This document shows, one piece after another, positions 7,831-16,847 of a DNA stretch of 64,000 bases; position 1 is the first letter of the stretch, and each line of letters starts with the position of its first letter. Under the pieces are notes generated by a model. The model made no database searches. It worked only from the letters and a program-made list of their open reading frames with translations, and was not told the origin of the DNA. This stretch comes from Radiobacillus kanasensis (GTDB taxonomy: Bacteria; Bacillota; Bacilli; Bacillales; Amphibacillaceae). The stretch lies in NCBI RefSeq assembly GCF_021049245.1, contig NZ_CP088020.1, positions 3,478,001 through 3,542,000 of the forward strand, read 5' to 3'. A program made the position numbers and the translations under genes.

Positions 7831-9685
7831 CTTTATTAATATTCTGGTCTCGTTGTTCCTCCAGTTTAGCTAATATTTTTTGATACTCCTTACTTGGTGG
7901 TGTCAAACTAACGACGATGTCACCAGCCGTAGCCTTTGGATTAGATTCATTCGTAAGAAAATCCATTTCACCGGAGCTTTTTAGAATAAATAACACGGTT
8001 GTATCCTGCCCGCGTTCATCTAAATATTGGTTATAGGAGTACTGATCTGTGATCGTCGTTTTACGGAATACATATCCGGATTCAATACGAGTACAAAGGC
8101 TTTCTAGAGAGGAGCGGTCTGAAAATAGGAGCCTTCCGCCAATCGTATTCACTAAATCCTTTACGTCCTCTTCATCATCGAGCTGAACAGGCAATTTAAA
8201 GACGTTACTTCGGCCAAATTCTGGTACAAACGTCGTACATACCAATGCATTGTAGGAGTCAAAATCCGAAGCAGAGATTAAGTAATCGTATGGAGTCATA
8301 TCTAGACGATACTCGGTTTGTTCTGAAAGTATTTCACCGTGGTAAACATGTATCCCTGCATTTCTAGCAATACCAAGCCGGTCCCATGAACTGTCCACGA
8401 TAATAGATGGAATCTCTAAATCATCAAAAGTTTCAGCAAGAGTTTTCGTAAATGGATTGCTTCCAACTATTAATACTCCAGGCTGGTCGTCTGCAGCTAG
8501 ATTCAACTTTCTTGCCAACCAACCGATAGAAAAACCGTGTGTACAAACCGTAAAGAATACTAATGCAAACGTCAGAGATGTAATAATAGAAGCATCCTCA
8601 TACCCTTCTTTATACAAAACGGTTGCAAAATAACCAGAAACCGTTAGCGCCACAATACCACGTGGTGCAATCCAGCCTACAAGAAACTTTTCAGCGGTAG
8701 ACAAGTCGGTCCCAATCGTAGACAGGAAAATGGATAATGGGCGTACGATAAACAACATGAGCAGAACAAATCCAATGATTTCTATATTAAATACTTCCAT
8801 GAGCGTCTCTCTCGTCAAAGAAGCAGTCAGCATAACAAAAATAGCCGATATTAATAAAATGGATAAATTTTCTTTAAAGTGGCGCATATCCTGGATAGAA
8901 GAAATCCCCATATTAGCTAGCGTCATCCCCATCGCTGTGACCGCTAATAACCCTGTTTCATGCGTGACTTCATCCGCAATAGTGAAACAAGCGATAACGG
9001 CTGTAAACACAACTGGTGACTTTAAAAATTCAGGAATATAGCCGTGTTCAAACATCCAACCAATTCCTTTTCCACAGATAATCCCGATTGCTACTGCAAA
9101 AAGAGAGGCTAAACAGAAGATTAATAATGAGCTAATATGTTTGCCATCTCCTGCAAAAAATACGATTACCTCTAAGGCGAATACAGCTAGTAACGCCCCA
9201 AGCGGATCTACGATAATCCCTTCCCATTTTAAAATTTTTGCCGGTCTCGGCTTCAGTTTTGACTGTCTAAGCAACGGTAAAATCACCGTTGGACCTGTAA
9301 CAATAAATAAAGCACCGATAACAAAGGAGACTGTCAAAGATAGCCCTGCAACGTAATGGGCCGCTAACGAACCGAGTAACCAGCTAATTCCAGCTCCAAC
9401 GGTCGCAATTCGAAAGACAGGTTTTCCTAACCCTTTAATATCTTTAATATCTAAATTTAAGCTTCCTTCAAACAAAATGATTGCCACAGCCACAGAAATA
9501 ATCGGACTATATAAATCACCAAAATCCTGCTCGGGATTAATCAACCCGATTATCGGTCCCGCCAATAGTCCGACTATAGACATCACGACAATAGCTGGCA
9601 TCCGAAAGCGCCAAGAAAACCATTGCGACCCAATCCCCAATATACCAATTATCATAAACTCTAATAATATAGAGTGAATCATCAT
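7814..9685 (-). CDS. CPA1-family cation:proton antiporter with C-terminal nucleotide-binding (TrkA-like) domain
   Basis: Membrane antiporter of 623 residues exchanging Na+ or K+ for H+, important for pH and salt homeostasis. Residues about 5-385 form roughly 12 hydrophobic helices of the Na_H_Exchanger family, with SLAAHYVAG, FIVTGPTVILPLLRQSK and EGIIVDPLGALLAV; the TGPT/EG...DP pattern holds the conserved ion-binding acidic residues. Residues about 395-500 form a Rossmann TrkA-N domain (GVLIVGSNPFTKTLAETFDD) and about 520-610 a TrkA-C-like domain, giving NAD or cyclic-nucleotide type gating. Monocistronic, ATG start with GAGGAGG upstream. A stable hairpin sits in its leader (9722-9752). Cation specificity is not readable from sequence. 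Confidence 0.9.
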   Translation of the reverse strand: MMIHSILLEFMIIGILGIGSQWFSWRFRMPAIVVMSIVGLLAGPIIGLINPEQDFGDLYSPIISVAVAIILFEGSLNLDIKDIKGLGKPVFRIATVGAGISWLLGSLAAHYVAGLSLTVSFVIGALFIVTGPTVILPLLRQSKLKPRPAKILKWEGIIVDPLGALLAVFALEVIVFFAGDGKHISSLLIFCLASLFAVAIGIICGKGIGWMFEHGYIPEFLKSPVVFTAVIACFTIADEVTHETGLLAVTAMGMTLANMGISSIQDMRHFKENLSILLISAIFVMLTASLTRETLMEVFNIEIIGFVLLMLFIVRPLSIFLSTIGTDLSTAEKFLVGWIAPRGIVALTVSGYFATVLYKEGYEDASIITSLTFALVFFTVCTHGFSIGWLARKLNLAADDQPGVLIVGSNPFTKTLAETFDDLEIPSIIVDSSWDRLGIARNAGIHVYHGEILSEQTEYRLDMTPYDYLISASDFDSYNALVCTTFVPEFGRSNVFKLPVQLDDEEDVKDLVNTIGGRLLFSDRSSLESLCTRIESGYVFRKTTITDQYSYNQYLDERGQDTTVLFILKSSGEMDFLTNESNPKATAGDIVVSLTPPSKEYQKILAKLEEQRDQNINKEDPLT

Positions 9686-9721
9686 TTATCCTCCTCTATT
9701 CCCCGATTCGAATAGGATTTG

Positions 9722-9752
9722 ATGGGCAGTCCTCGATAGGAAGACTGCCCAT
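9722..9752 (-). other. Stable hairpin in the antiporter leader
   Basis: ATGGGCAGTC pairs perfectly with GACTGCCCAT around an 11-base loop, about 36 bases upstream of the antiporter start. On the forward strand a TTTTTT run begins a few bases later, so it could instead be a forward terminator, but no forward gene precedes it closely. A candidate reverse promoter (TTGAAA, 17 bases, TTATGA) lies just upstream near 9770-9800. Confidence 0.5.
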
Positions 9753-9929
9753 GCCTTTTTTGGAAAATTTTTATTTTCATAACCTTTCATTTTCTTATTT
9801 TTCAAATATGACATTATATTATCCTTTTTTCCCATCCACTAAACATAGATAAAAGACTCTCACTTGTTAGCCAATCTTCTTTAAATGCGATAAACTAATG
9901 GTTGTACAAATAAAAAAAGGACGGTTTTT

Positions 9930-12020
9930 ATGATCGCACAAGCAGAAGATCTATTACAACAGTATTATGGCTATACCTCTTTTCGTAAAGGTCAAAAAGC
10001 AGTCATTGACCAGCTCCTTCACCAACAAAACACGCTAGCGATTATGCCGACCGGTGGTGGAAAATCCATTTGTTATCAGATACCTGGTCTGATATTAGAA
10101 GGAACAGCTATTATTATTTCTCCACTTATTTCTTTAATGAAAGATCAAGTAGATGCCTTACAAGCTCTTGGCATTTCTGCAACCTATATTAATAGCTCGT
10201 TAACTACGGAAGAACAACAAAGAAGAATAGAACAAGTAAAAAAAGGGTCTTATCAATTTCTTTATGTAGCTCCAGAAAGATTTGAATCTCAGTCCTTTAT
10301 TCATACTATAAATTCGATTTCCTTATCTCTTATCGCTTTTGATGAAGCACATTGTATTTCCCAATGGGGACACGATTTCCGTCCTAGCTATCGCTCGATT
10401 GTGCCAGCCCTTAAGCAAATTGTGAATTTACCCGTTTTGGCTGCCATGACCGCAACTGCGACGGATGACGTGATGGCGGATATTCAAGACCTTCTGTCCA
10501 TTTCTTCCGAGAACATTGTAAATACAGGCTTTGCTAGGGAAAATCTATCTTTTCAAGTCATCAAAGGGCAAGACAAAAAAGCGTTCATCTCGCAATATAC
10601 GGAAGCACGGAAGCTAGAATCCGGCATTATTTATACCGCTACACGAAAACAAACCGATTCCCTTCATGCTTTTCTAGAGAAAAAAGGCTTTCTTGTTGCC
10701 AAATACCATGGTGGCCTTTCTGAAACAGTAAGAAAGCAAGAGCAATATGCTTTTATCCAAGACGAAAAAACGATTATGGTCGCCACCAATGCCTTTGGCA
10801 TGGGGATTGATAAATCGAACGTTCGCTATGTCGTTCACTATGCTTTGCCAATGAATATCGAGTCTTATTATCAGGAAGCTGGTAGAGCAGGAAGAGATGG
10901 AGAGCCTAGTGATTGTGTCTTATTGTTTTCCGGTCAAGATATCCAGCTTCAGAAATTTCTAATTGACCAATCTGGCGCTGGTCCCGATAAGAAAAGCCAG
11001 GAATACAAAAAATTACAAGCAATGATCAATTACTGCCACACCGAACATTGTTTGCAAGCCTATATATTGGACTATTTCCAGGATGATGCTTCCGGCAAAA
11101 ACTGTGGTACATGTAGTAACTGTAAGCATCAAGGTAAAAAAGAGGATATGACGAGAGAAGCTCAAATGGTGTTATCTTGTGTCAAACGAATGGGAGAGCG
11201 TTTTGGAGCAAGCTTAACAGCCAAAGTGTTGAAAGGTTCTAAGGACAAAAAGGTAAGAGATTTCAATTTGGATAGTCTGTCCACTTATGGCCTTATGTCT
11301 TCTTTTACAGAAAAAAATATTACACAAATTATTCATTTTCTCATAGCAGAAAATTTACTTTCCCCTGGGCAAGAACGCTATCCGATTCTTTCTCTTACGA
11401 AGGCAGCAGAGCCTGTCTTAAAAGGGGAACAAAAAGTATGGATGCAGCAAATAACCATAAATCCCGTTGCGAATGTTGACTACCAAGCATCTTTATTTGA
11501 AGAATTTCGCTTACTTCGAAAACAACTTGCTGAAAGGGATGGCGTACCTCCTTATGTGATATTCTCTGATGCAACGCTAAAGGAAATGACCAGACATTTA
11601 CCAGACTCGACAGAAAAGCTTTTACAAATTAAAGGGGTAGGCTCAAAGAAAATGGAGCAATACGGGGAAGCCTTTTTACAGACCATCTTGACTTGGAAAG
11701 AAGAAAAACCAGATAGAAATCAAGATTCTCCAAGCCATATACAATCCTACACCCTGTTTGAACAAGGCTATGAAATATCTGCAATTGCGAAGTTAAGAAA
11801 CATTACCGAACAAACGGTTACGAATCATCTGTTTACTTGTTTCAAAGAAGGAATGGAATTAGATTGGACCTTGTTCTTTGATGGAGAGCAAGAAGAAGTA
11901 GTTTTACAAATGCGTGAACAGATAGATGAACCGCGGCTTAAGGATATAAAAGAACTTGTTCCGGATGATTATAGCTATACAACCATTAAGGCTGTTCTCA
12001 CAAAGAATGGGTATATGTAA
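9930..12020 (+). CDS. recQ: ATP-dependent DNA helicase RecQ
   Basis: 3'-5' superfamily 2 helicase acting in recombination and replication fork repair. The 696-residue protein shows motif I MPTGGGKSICYQ, motif II FDEAHCISQWGHDFRPSY, motif III AMTATAT, and motif VI EAGRAGRDGEPSDC. A RecQ-C-terminal zinc site follows (CLQAYILDYF...CGTCSNC), then a winged helix, then an HRDC domain (about 520-590, ending QIKGVGSKKMEQYGEAFL). A C-terminal HTH_40-like helix-turn-helix (about 605-690) is also present; this full RecQ layout is longer than RecS-type proteins. The ATG follows an AAAAAAGGACGG ribosome binding site. Monocistronic, closed by a terminator. Confidence 0.96.
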   Translation: MIAQAEDLLQQYYGYTSFRKGQKAVIDQLLHQQNTLAIMPTGGGKSICYQIPGLILEGTAIIISPLISLMKDQVDALQALGISATYINSSLTTEEQQRRIEQVKKGSYQFLYVAPERFESQSFIHTINSISLSLIAFDEAHCISQWGHDFRPSYRSIVPALKQIVNLPVLAAMTATATDDVMADIQDLLSISSENIVNTGFARENLSFQVIKGQDKKAFISQYTEARKLESGIIYTATRKQTDSLHAFLEKKGFLVAKYHGGLSETVRKQEQYAFIQDEKTIMVATNAFGMGIDKSNVRYVVHYALPMNIESYYQEAGRAGRDGEPSDCVLLFSGQDIQLQKFLIDQSGAGPDKKSQEYKKLQAMINYCHTEHCLQAYILDYFQDDASGKNCGTCSNCKHQGKKEDMTREAQMVLSCVKRMGERFGASLTAKVLKGSKDKKVRDFNLDSLSTYGLMSSFTEKNITQIIHFLIAENLLSPGQERYPILSLTKAAEPVLKGEQKVWMQQITINPVANVDYQASLFEEFRLLRKQLAERDGVPPYVIFSDATLKEMTRHLPDSTEKLLQIKGVGSKKMEQYGEAFLQTILTWKEEKPDRNQDSPSHIQSYTLFEQGYEISAIAKLRNITEQTVTNHLFTCFKEGMELDWTLFFDGEQEEVVLQMREQIDEPRLKDIKELVPDDYSYTTIKAVLTKNGYM

Positions 12021-12021
12021 A

Positions 12022-12054
12022 ATGCCAGGCTGTTATCTCTAAACAGCCTGGCAT
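12022..12054. terminator. Terminator between recQ and zinc-ribbon gene
   Basis: Perfect 13-base stem ATGCCAGGCTGTT / AACAGCCTGGCAT between two convergent genes; the T-tract is weak on both sides. Confidence 0.75.
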
Positions 12055-12057
12055 TCT

Positions 12058-12222
12058 CTACTTTTTCGGTATAAACTCTTTTTCACGGTCTCTATTTTGA
12101 CAATCTGAACACATTTTCATTTTTTCTTCTTTACTCGTTAATAGTTTTCCACAGCTACTACATTTCCCATATTCATTAGGGTTCGCTTGGAACCCGGAAA
12201 GGTGTGCCTCTGGTCCTATCAT
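12058..12222 (-). CDS. Small zinc-ribbon protein
   Basis: 54-residue protein read from an ATG preceded by GGAGGGACT. It carries two CxxC pairs, CSSCG and CSDC, separated by 15 residues, a classic zinc-ribbon knuckle, and ends in a basic tail. I do not recognise a characterised orthologue; similar tiny zinc-ribbon proteins occur in Bacillaceae. It is convergent with recQ and sits just downstream of the aminopeptidase on the same strand, with a 69-base gap. Confidence 0.75.
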   Translation of the reverse strand: MIGPEAHLSGFQANPNEYGKCSSCGKLLTSKEEKMKMCSDCQNRDREKEFIPKK

Positions 12223-12291
12223 TATATAGTCCCTCCTATTAAAACTATTAGCTTTATATAGGAAGTTCCCGGTAAAGAAAATGTTTAAACA

Positions 12292-13533
12292 TTACTCATT
12301 GAAATCAAGTGCCCAGGTCCCTTTACGGAAAACCGCTTCTGTTTTTCCATCCTCTGTAACTCCATCGATATCTAATTCTGCAGAACCGATCATAAAGTCA
12401 ACGTGTGTTAAGCTATCATTTACTCCATGCTTATCCAATTCTTCTTCATTCATATCAGATCCACCTTCTAGATTCGTTGGATACGCCTTACCAAGCGCAA
12501 TATGGCATGATGCATTCTCATCATAAAGCGTATTATAGAAGATAAGTCCTGATTGAGAAATTGGAGATTCATTAGGTACAAGAGCAACTTCTCCAAGTCT
12601 ACGAGCTCCCTCATCCGTATCGAGTAAATGCTTCAACGTGTCATACCCTTTTTCAGCTGTAAAATCCACAACTTTCCCATCTTTGAACGTTAAGCTGAAT
12701 TTATCAATCATATTTCCACCATAAATAAGTGGCATCGTACTAGAAACGGTTCCGTTCACCCCATATTTGTGAGGCATTGTGAATACTTCTTCTGTTGGCA
12801 TATTTGGATTAAAATCATGACCTTTAGCATTCTTGGCCGAACCGCCTTTCCAAATATGCCCTTCAGGAAGCTCCATCTCAAATTCCGTTCCAGGTGCTTT
12901 ATAAATAAGTTTTTTATATTTTTTATTATTTAAGAATGCTCTTGCTTTACGCAAAGTCGCATTGTGTTCTTCCCATGCAGCAACCGGATCCGCTTGATCT
13001 GCACGAACAATTTTAAAGATCTGTTCCCAAAGACTTTCAACAGCATCCGTTTCTGATTGATCCGGGAATATTTTCTTTGCCCAATCCCCTGTTGGGATGG
13101 AGATAAGAGACCAAGGAATAATATCATTCATCGTATATGTACGAAATTCCTTCATCGCCTCTGCACTTGCTTTCGTTGCATTGGCTACTTTTTCCGGGTC
13201 AATGTCTTTTAAGAGATCTGGATTAGTAGAACGTATCGCTAATAATGCGGCGCCGTCTTTCGCAAAATCTAATTGCTTATCTACACTCCATTGTGGAACA
13301 TGGTTTAAAACCTCATCCGGAGCGTGCTGATACTTCAGCAACGTTAATTCATCATCATTCCAATTAACATGAACGTTCTTTGCTCCAAGTTCATAAGCCT
13401 TTCTTGCTACAATCTTTGTAAAGTCTACCCCATCAATTGGAGCATTAATCACTAAAGCCTGTCCCTTTTGCAGGTTTACACCTGTACGTAATGCTAACTC
13501 TGCGTATTTTTCCATCATCTGTCTTTCTGCCAT
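12292..13533 (-). CDS. M29 family aminopeptidase (PepS/AmpS type)
   Basis: Cytosolic metalloaminopeptidase of 413 residues that removes N-terminal amino acids from peptides. It matches the family length (about 410). Visible features are the N-terminal ALVINAPIDG and the metal-binding region with EVFTMPHKYGVNGTV, RRLGEVALVPNESPISQSG, NTLYDENASCHIALGKAY and HVDFMIGS; the Glu, His and Asp residues in these blocks are the cobalt/zinc ligands in characterised M29 enzymes. ATG start with GAGGG upstream. It lies alone on the reverse strand, between the zinc-ribbon gene and yfmR. Confidence 0.93.
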   Translation of the reverse strand: MAERQMMEKYAELALRTGVNLQKGQALVINAPIDGVDFTKIVARKAYELGAKNVHVNWNDDELTLLKYQHAPDEVLNHVPQWSVDKQLDFAKDGAALLAIRSTNPDLLKDIDPEKVANATKASAEAMKEFRTYTMNDIIPWSLISIPTGDWAKKIFPDQSETDAVESLWEQIFKIVRADQADPVAAWEEHNATLRKARAFLNNKKYKKLIYKAPGTEFEMELPEGHIWKGGSAKNAKGHDFNPNMPTEEVFTMPHKYGVNGTVSSTMPLIYGGNMIDKFSLTFKDGKVVDFTAEKGYDTLKHLLDTDEGARRLGEVALVPNESPISQSGLIFYNTLYDENASCHIALGKAYPTNLEGGSDMNEEELDKHGVNDSLTHVDFMIGSAELDIDGVTEDGKTEAVFRKGTWALDFNE

Positions 13534-13641
13534 ACTTAACTTCCCTCCGTATATTTGTTACTTCTATCTCTATGCCATGCTCTATTATTTCATAAAATTT
13601 CGAATACAACAAAGCATTGCTTCCAAAATAAGTCATATTGA

Positions 13642-15528
13642 CTATTTTTTGAGCTCTTCGACGAGTTGGGAAAGTTCCTCCCAGCGCTCTATAGCCTCTT
13701 CTAGCTGCTTTTCAAGCTTGCTTTGTTTTTCATACAGCTCCTGTACCTTTCCAACATCACTTCCTGCCGCCGCAATTTCTTCCCCTAGCCTTTCTATTTC
13801 TTGCTCCATTTCTTCAATTCTATCCTCAATACCATCCCACTCTTTTTGCTCATGATAGGAAAGTTTTTTCTTCTTCTTCGGTTTTTCTTCTGGCTTGGCT
13901 GGCTTTTTCTCTTCCTTCGCCTTTACTTGTTCTTTTCTATCCTCCAGAAATTCTGAATAATTTCCATAATAGAGGTGGGGTGTTTTTTCTCCTCTTTGGA
14001 ACACTATCAGTTGATCCACCACACGATCTAAAAAGTAGCGATCGTGAGAAACGGTGATGACAACACCTGGGAACTGCTCTAAATAATCCTCCAGCACTCC
14101 TAATGTTTGTGTGTCTAAATCGTTGGTTGGCTCATCTAAGAAGAGAACGTTCGGCTCATTCATCAAAACACGAAGTAAATACAGCCGACGGCGTTCCCCA
14201 CCAGAAAGTCGGCGGATATACGTGTATTGCTGTGATCTTGGAAAAAGAAATCTTTCCAGCATTTGCTCTGCAGTGATAGTATCTCCTTTCGCCGTATGAA
14301 TAACCTCTGCAACTTCCTTTATATAGTCAATCATTCGTAAATTTTCATCCACATCCACGTTATTTTGTGTGTAGTAGCCAATTTTCACCGTCTGCCCGAC
14401 ATCAAATGTACCTTCGTCTGGCTCTATATTACCTGCCATCATATTTAGGAGAGTTGTTTTACCACTGCCGTTTGGCCCGATAATACCGATTCTATCTCCC
14501 GGTATAAACAAGTGATTAAAATTTTGGATAATGGTATGCCCTTCAAAGGACTTAGACACATCTAAGGCTTCCAGCACTTTCGTTCCTAGTCGAGAAGCCC
14601 CCACCTGTACATCAAGACTCTCCTTATTCGTATGAAAGGTTTGGTCCTTCATTTCTTCGATTCGTTGTTTTCTTGCTTTTTGCTTGGTGGAACGAGCTTT
14701 TGCTCCTCTTCTAAGCCAGGCTAATTCTCGACGCATCGTATTGGCATGTTTTTGCTCACTTTGCAATTCCTGTTGCTCGCGCTCTGCCTTCTTTTCTAGA
14801 AACATTTCATAATTCCCAACATAGGAATACAGTTTCCCGTTTTCCAATTCAAACATGTAATTGGTGATTCGGTTTAGAAAGTATCTTTCATGCGTAACCA
14901 GCATAATTGAACCAGAATATTGAGGGAGATAACTTTCTAGCCACTCGACTGTCTCATTATCTAGGTGGTTTGTCGGTTCATCCAACAACAAAAGATCCGC
15001 AGGTTGGATTAAAGCTTTTGCTATCGCTACTCTTTTTCTTTGACCACCCGATAGTTCAGCAACTCGTTTATGAAATTCCGTTATTCCTAACTTGGTTAAT
15101 ATCGTTTTCGCCTGTGTGTTTGCGTCCCACGCTTGCAGTTTATCCATCTTTTCTTGTGCGGCTATAAGTTTATTCTGTAAAACTTCGTTGTTCGGCTTGG
15201 CCTCAAGGTCTATTAACACTTTTTCATAGTTTCTAAGTGCAACCATCACAGCAGAGTCTCCATAGTATATATGATCCAACACCGTTAATTGATCATCTAA
15301 ATAAGGCTCTTGTTCTAAATACTCAACCCGAAAATCATTCGCATGATTCAACTGACCATCATCGAAGGATTCGATTCCTGCAATCCCTTTTAAAAGAGTA
15401 GATTTTCCTGTTCCATTTACGCCAATCAAGCCAATGCGTTGTTTTTGTTCCAAGGTAAAGGATATATCTTGAAATAATATCTTGTCTCCATAAGATTTCG
15501 AAACTTCTTCTACTGATAATAAACTCAT
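13642..15528 (-). CDS. yfmR: ABC-F ATPase YfmR (Uup-like)
   Basis: Soluble tandem ABC ATPase that acts on the ribosome; the Uup/YfmR branch relieves stalled elongation. The start is set at the ATG at 15528 (MSLLSVEEVSKSYGDKILF), after GGGTGAG, giving 628 residues as in B. subtilis YfmR. NBD1 has GVNGTGKST, signature LSGGQRKR and Walker [16 protein letters not shown]2 has GPNGSGKTT, LSGGERRR and LFLDEPTNDLD. The inter-domain linker (about 240-305) is rich in Arg/Lys as in ABC-F proteins, and residues about 535-628 form the Uup-type C-terminal coiled coil with a Lys-rich leader. No antibiotic-resistance signature is evident. Monocistronic. Confidence 0.92.
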   Translation of the reverse strand: MSLLSVEEVSKSYGDKILFQDISFTLEQKQRIGLIGVNGTGKSTLLKGIAGIESFDDGQLNHANDFRVEYLEQEPYLDDQLTVLDHIYYGDSAVMVALRNYEKVLIDLEAKPNNEVLQNKLIAAQEKMDKLQAWDANTQAKTILTKLGITEFHKRVAELSGGQRKRVAIAKALIQPADLLLLDEPTNHLDNETVEWLESYLPQYSGSIMLVTHERYFLNRITNYMFELENGKLYSYVGNYEMFLEKKAEREQQELQSEQKHANTMRRELAWLRRGAKARSTKQKARKQRIEEMKDQTFHTNKESLDVQVGASRLGTKVLEALDVSKSFEGHTIIQNFNHLFIPGDRIGIIGPNGSGKTTLLNMMAGNIEPDEGTFDVGQTVKIGYYTQNNVDVDENLRMIDYIKEVAEVIHTAKGDTITAEQMLERFLFPRSQQYTYIRRLSGGERRRLYLLRVLMNEPNVLFLDEPTNDLDTQTLGVLEDYLEQFPGVVITVSHDRYFLDRVVDQLIVFQRGEKTPHLYYGNYSEFLEDRKEQVKAKEEKKPAKPEEKPKKKKKLSYHEQKEWDGIEDRIEEMEQEIERLGEEIAAAGSDVGKVQELYEKQSKLEKQLEEAIERWEELSQLVEELKK

Positions 15529-15615
15529 GTTTAAGCTCACCCTTTTATTTACTATCTCCTCATTATAGTCGATAGGATAGGAAGATAACACTGAAACGGA
15601 AATTTACGACATGGC

Positions 15616-15642
15616 AACTCATGTGATATAATTACATGAGTT
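15616..15642. promoter_or_regulatory. 9-bp dyad AACTCATGT...ACATGAGTT
   Basis: Perfect 9-base arms around a 9-base spacer, followed by ACTTTTTG on the forward strand. It may be an operator for the divergent HxlR-type regulator or yfmR, or a terminator-like hairpin. Confidence 0.35.
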
Positions 15643-15699
15643 ACTTTTTGTAAGTTGGTAATATTTTTCAAAATAGCTGTTTTCGTGTAGTTTATTGCT

Positions 15700-15802
15700 A
15701 TTTATATAAATTGCGACATAACGAAAGAGTGATTCTTTTATTTTCTTTAACAAGTTGACTGCCAATCCGGCGAAAATCCTTACGTCGCATTTTATATCAA
15801 CT
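15700..15802. repeat. Palindromic intergenic repeat element, copy 2 (103 bp)
   Basis: Shares its inverted ends with 2420-2626: left TATAAATTGCGACATAAC and right TTACGTCGCATTTTATATC. The interior differs and lacks the GC-rich block, so it is a short variant of the same family. Confidence 0.6.
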
Positions 15803-15916
15803 ATCAACATGTAAAAATCCTACTAGGAAAAGCAAAATCTTTAGAACATAGCCTTACAGAAAAGGCTTACAATACCGATGAAAAAGAAGTATGATAAAAG
15901 AACAGGGGGGAGAATT

Positions 15917-16243
15917 ATGAATGAGCTATGTCCGAGATTTGAAAAAGCGATGCAACTGTTTAGTAAACGGTGGGTTGGCCTGATATTATTTGAGCTTCTT
16001 GATGGTTCAAAACGATTTTCTGAAATGGAAGCAGAGCTCCCTATTAGTGGCCGGCTTCTATCTGACCGTTTAAAGCTTTTAGAGCAAGAAGAAATCGTCA
16101 AAAGGCATATATACTCAGAGTTCCCCGTGCGTATTGAATATCAATTAACGGATAAAGGACGGGCATTGGAGCCTGTTATTAAAGCCATACAAGATTGGTC
16201 CCATGATTGGGTTACGGAAAATGAGATTGAAATAGAAACATAA
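15917..16243 (+). CDS. HxlR/DUF24 family transcriptional regulator (YodB/CatR-like)
   Basis: Winged-helix repressor of 108 residues. The ATG at 15917 follows GGGGGGAG and gives MNELCPRFEKAMQLFSKRW; the Cys at position 5 corresponds to the N-terminal redox-sensing Cys of B. subtilis YodB, which reacts with quinones and diamide. The recognition helix region ISGRLLSDRLKLLEQEEIV and the wing HIYSEFPVRIEYQLTDKG match the family. By analogy it controls quinone, azo or aldehyde detoxification genes, but no such gene is adjacent; neighbours are yfmR (divergent) and a thioesterase (convergent). The upstream gap carries a dyad and a repeat element. Confidence 0.87.
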   Translation: MNELCPRFEKAMQLFSKRWVGLILFELLDGSKRFSEMEAELPISGRLLSDRLKLLEQEEIVKRHIYSEFPVRIEYQLTDKGRALEPVIKAIQDWSHDWVTENEIEIET

Positions 16244-16246
16244 ACA

Positions 16247-16285
16247 GAAAAAACCTACTCAATTTTTTAAATCGAGTAGGTTTTT
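16247..16285. terminator. Bidirectional terminator
   Basis: AAAAACCTACTC pairs with GAGTAGGTTTTT, between the convergent hxlR-type and thioesterase genes. Confidence 0.8.
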
Positions 16286-16286
16286 A

Positions 16287-16829
16287 TTAGAAAGGATTCT
16301 TCCCAAACCGACTTTTCTCATTCCAAGGAAAGTTCGTTCCAAAGGAATTCGCCACTTGTTTGGATTGTTTTCTTCTTTCTTTTCTTAAAGCCGCTCTCTC
16401 CGGTGCACCTTCATGCAGAAGTTTCTCTTCCTCTGATTCGGGATAAACACTAGGCACCGTGGTTGGTCGCTTATCTTCCCCTATCGCAACCATCGTTAGA
16501 AAGGCTGTCGTACAAACTTTTCTATCACCCGTTAACAGATTTTCTGTTACAGCTTTTACAAAAACCTCCATGGACGTATTATGCGTCCACGTTACAAAAG
16601 CTTCCAAGCAGATGGTATCTCCTTCTTTAACTGGATGAAGGAAATCAACTGAATCTGTCGACGCGGTTACAACAGGCTTTCTCGCATGTCTCGTTGCCGA
16701 AATGGCAGCCACGTCATCGATATGCGCCATGAGTTCCCCACCAAATAACGTTCCATGACCATTTGTATCAGGTGGTAAAACGTGTGAGGTTTTTACCGTT
16801 AACGATGCTACACTAGGTTTTGATTCCAT
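16287..16829 (-). CDS. Acyl-CoA thioesterase (YkhA family, hotdog fold)
   Basis: Hotdog-fold thioesterase of 180 residues that hydrolyses acyl-CoA in the cytosol. The HGTLFGGELMAHIDDVAAI helix and the strand ASTDSVDFLHPVKEGD are the conserved YciA/YkhA-type core, with the catalytic Asp in the LMAHIDD stretch. A basic C-terminal extension (about 140-180) is typical of Bacillus YkhA. ATG start with AGGAA upstream. It lies 18 bases downstream of the cardiolipin synthase gene and may be cotranscribed with it, which would group two lipid-related functions. Confidence 0.88.
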   Translation of the reverse strand: MESKPSVASLTVKTSHVLPPDTNGHGTLFGGELMAHIDDVAAISATRHARKPVVTASTDSVDFLHPVKEGDTICLEAFVTWTHNTSMEVFVKAVTENLLTGDRKVCTTAFLTMVAIGEDKRPTTVPSVYPESEEEKLLHEGAPERAALRKERRKQSKQVANSFGTNFPWNEKSRFGKNPF

Positions 16830-16847
16830 CTTGCTAACATTCCTTTC

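Larger units (their letters stand above)
15529..15916. other. Gap between yfmR and hxlR-type gene: dyad plus repeat copy 2
   Basis: This 388-base divergent gap holds a short dyad (15616-15642), the second palindromic repeat (15700-15802), and the promoters of both genes. No coding sequence is convincing. Confidence 0.6.
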
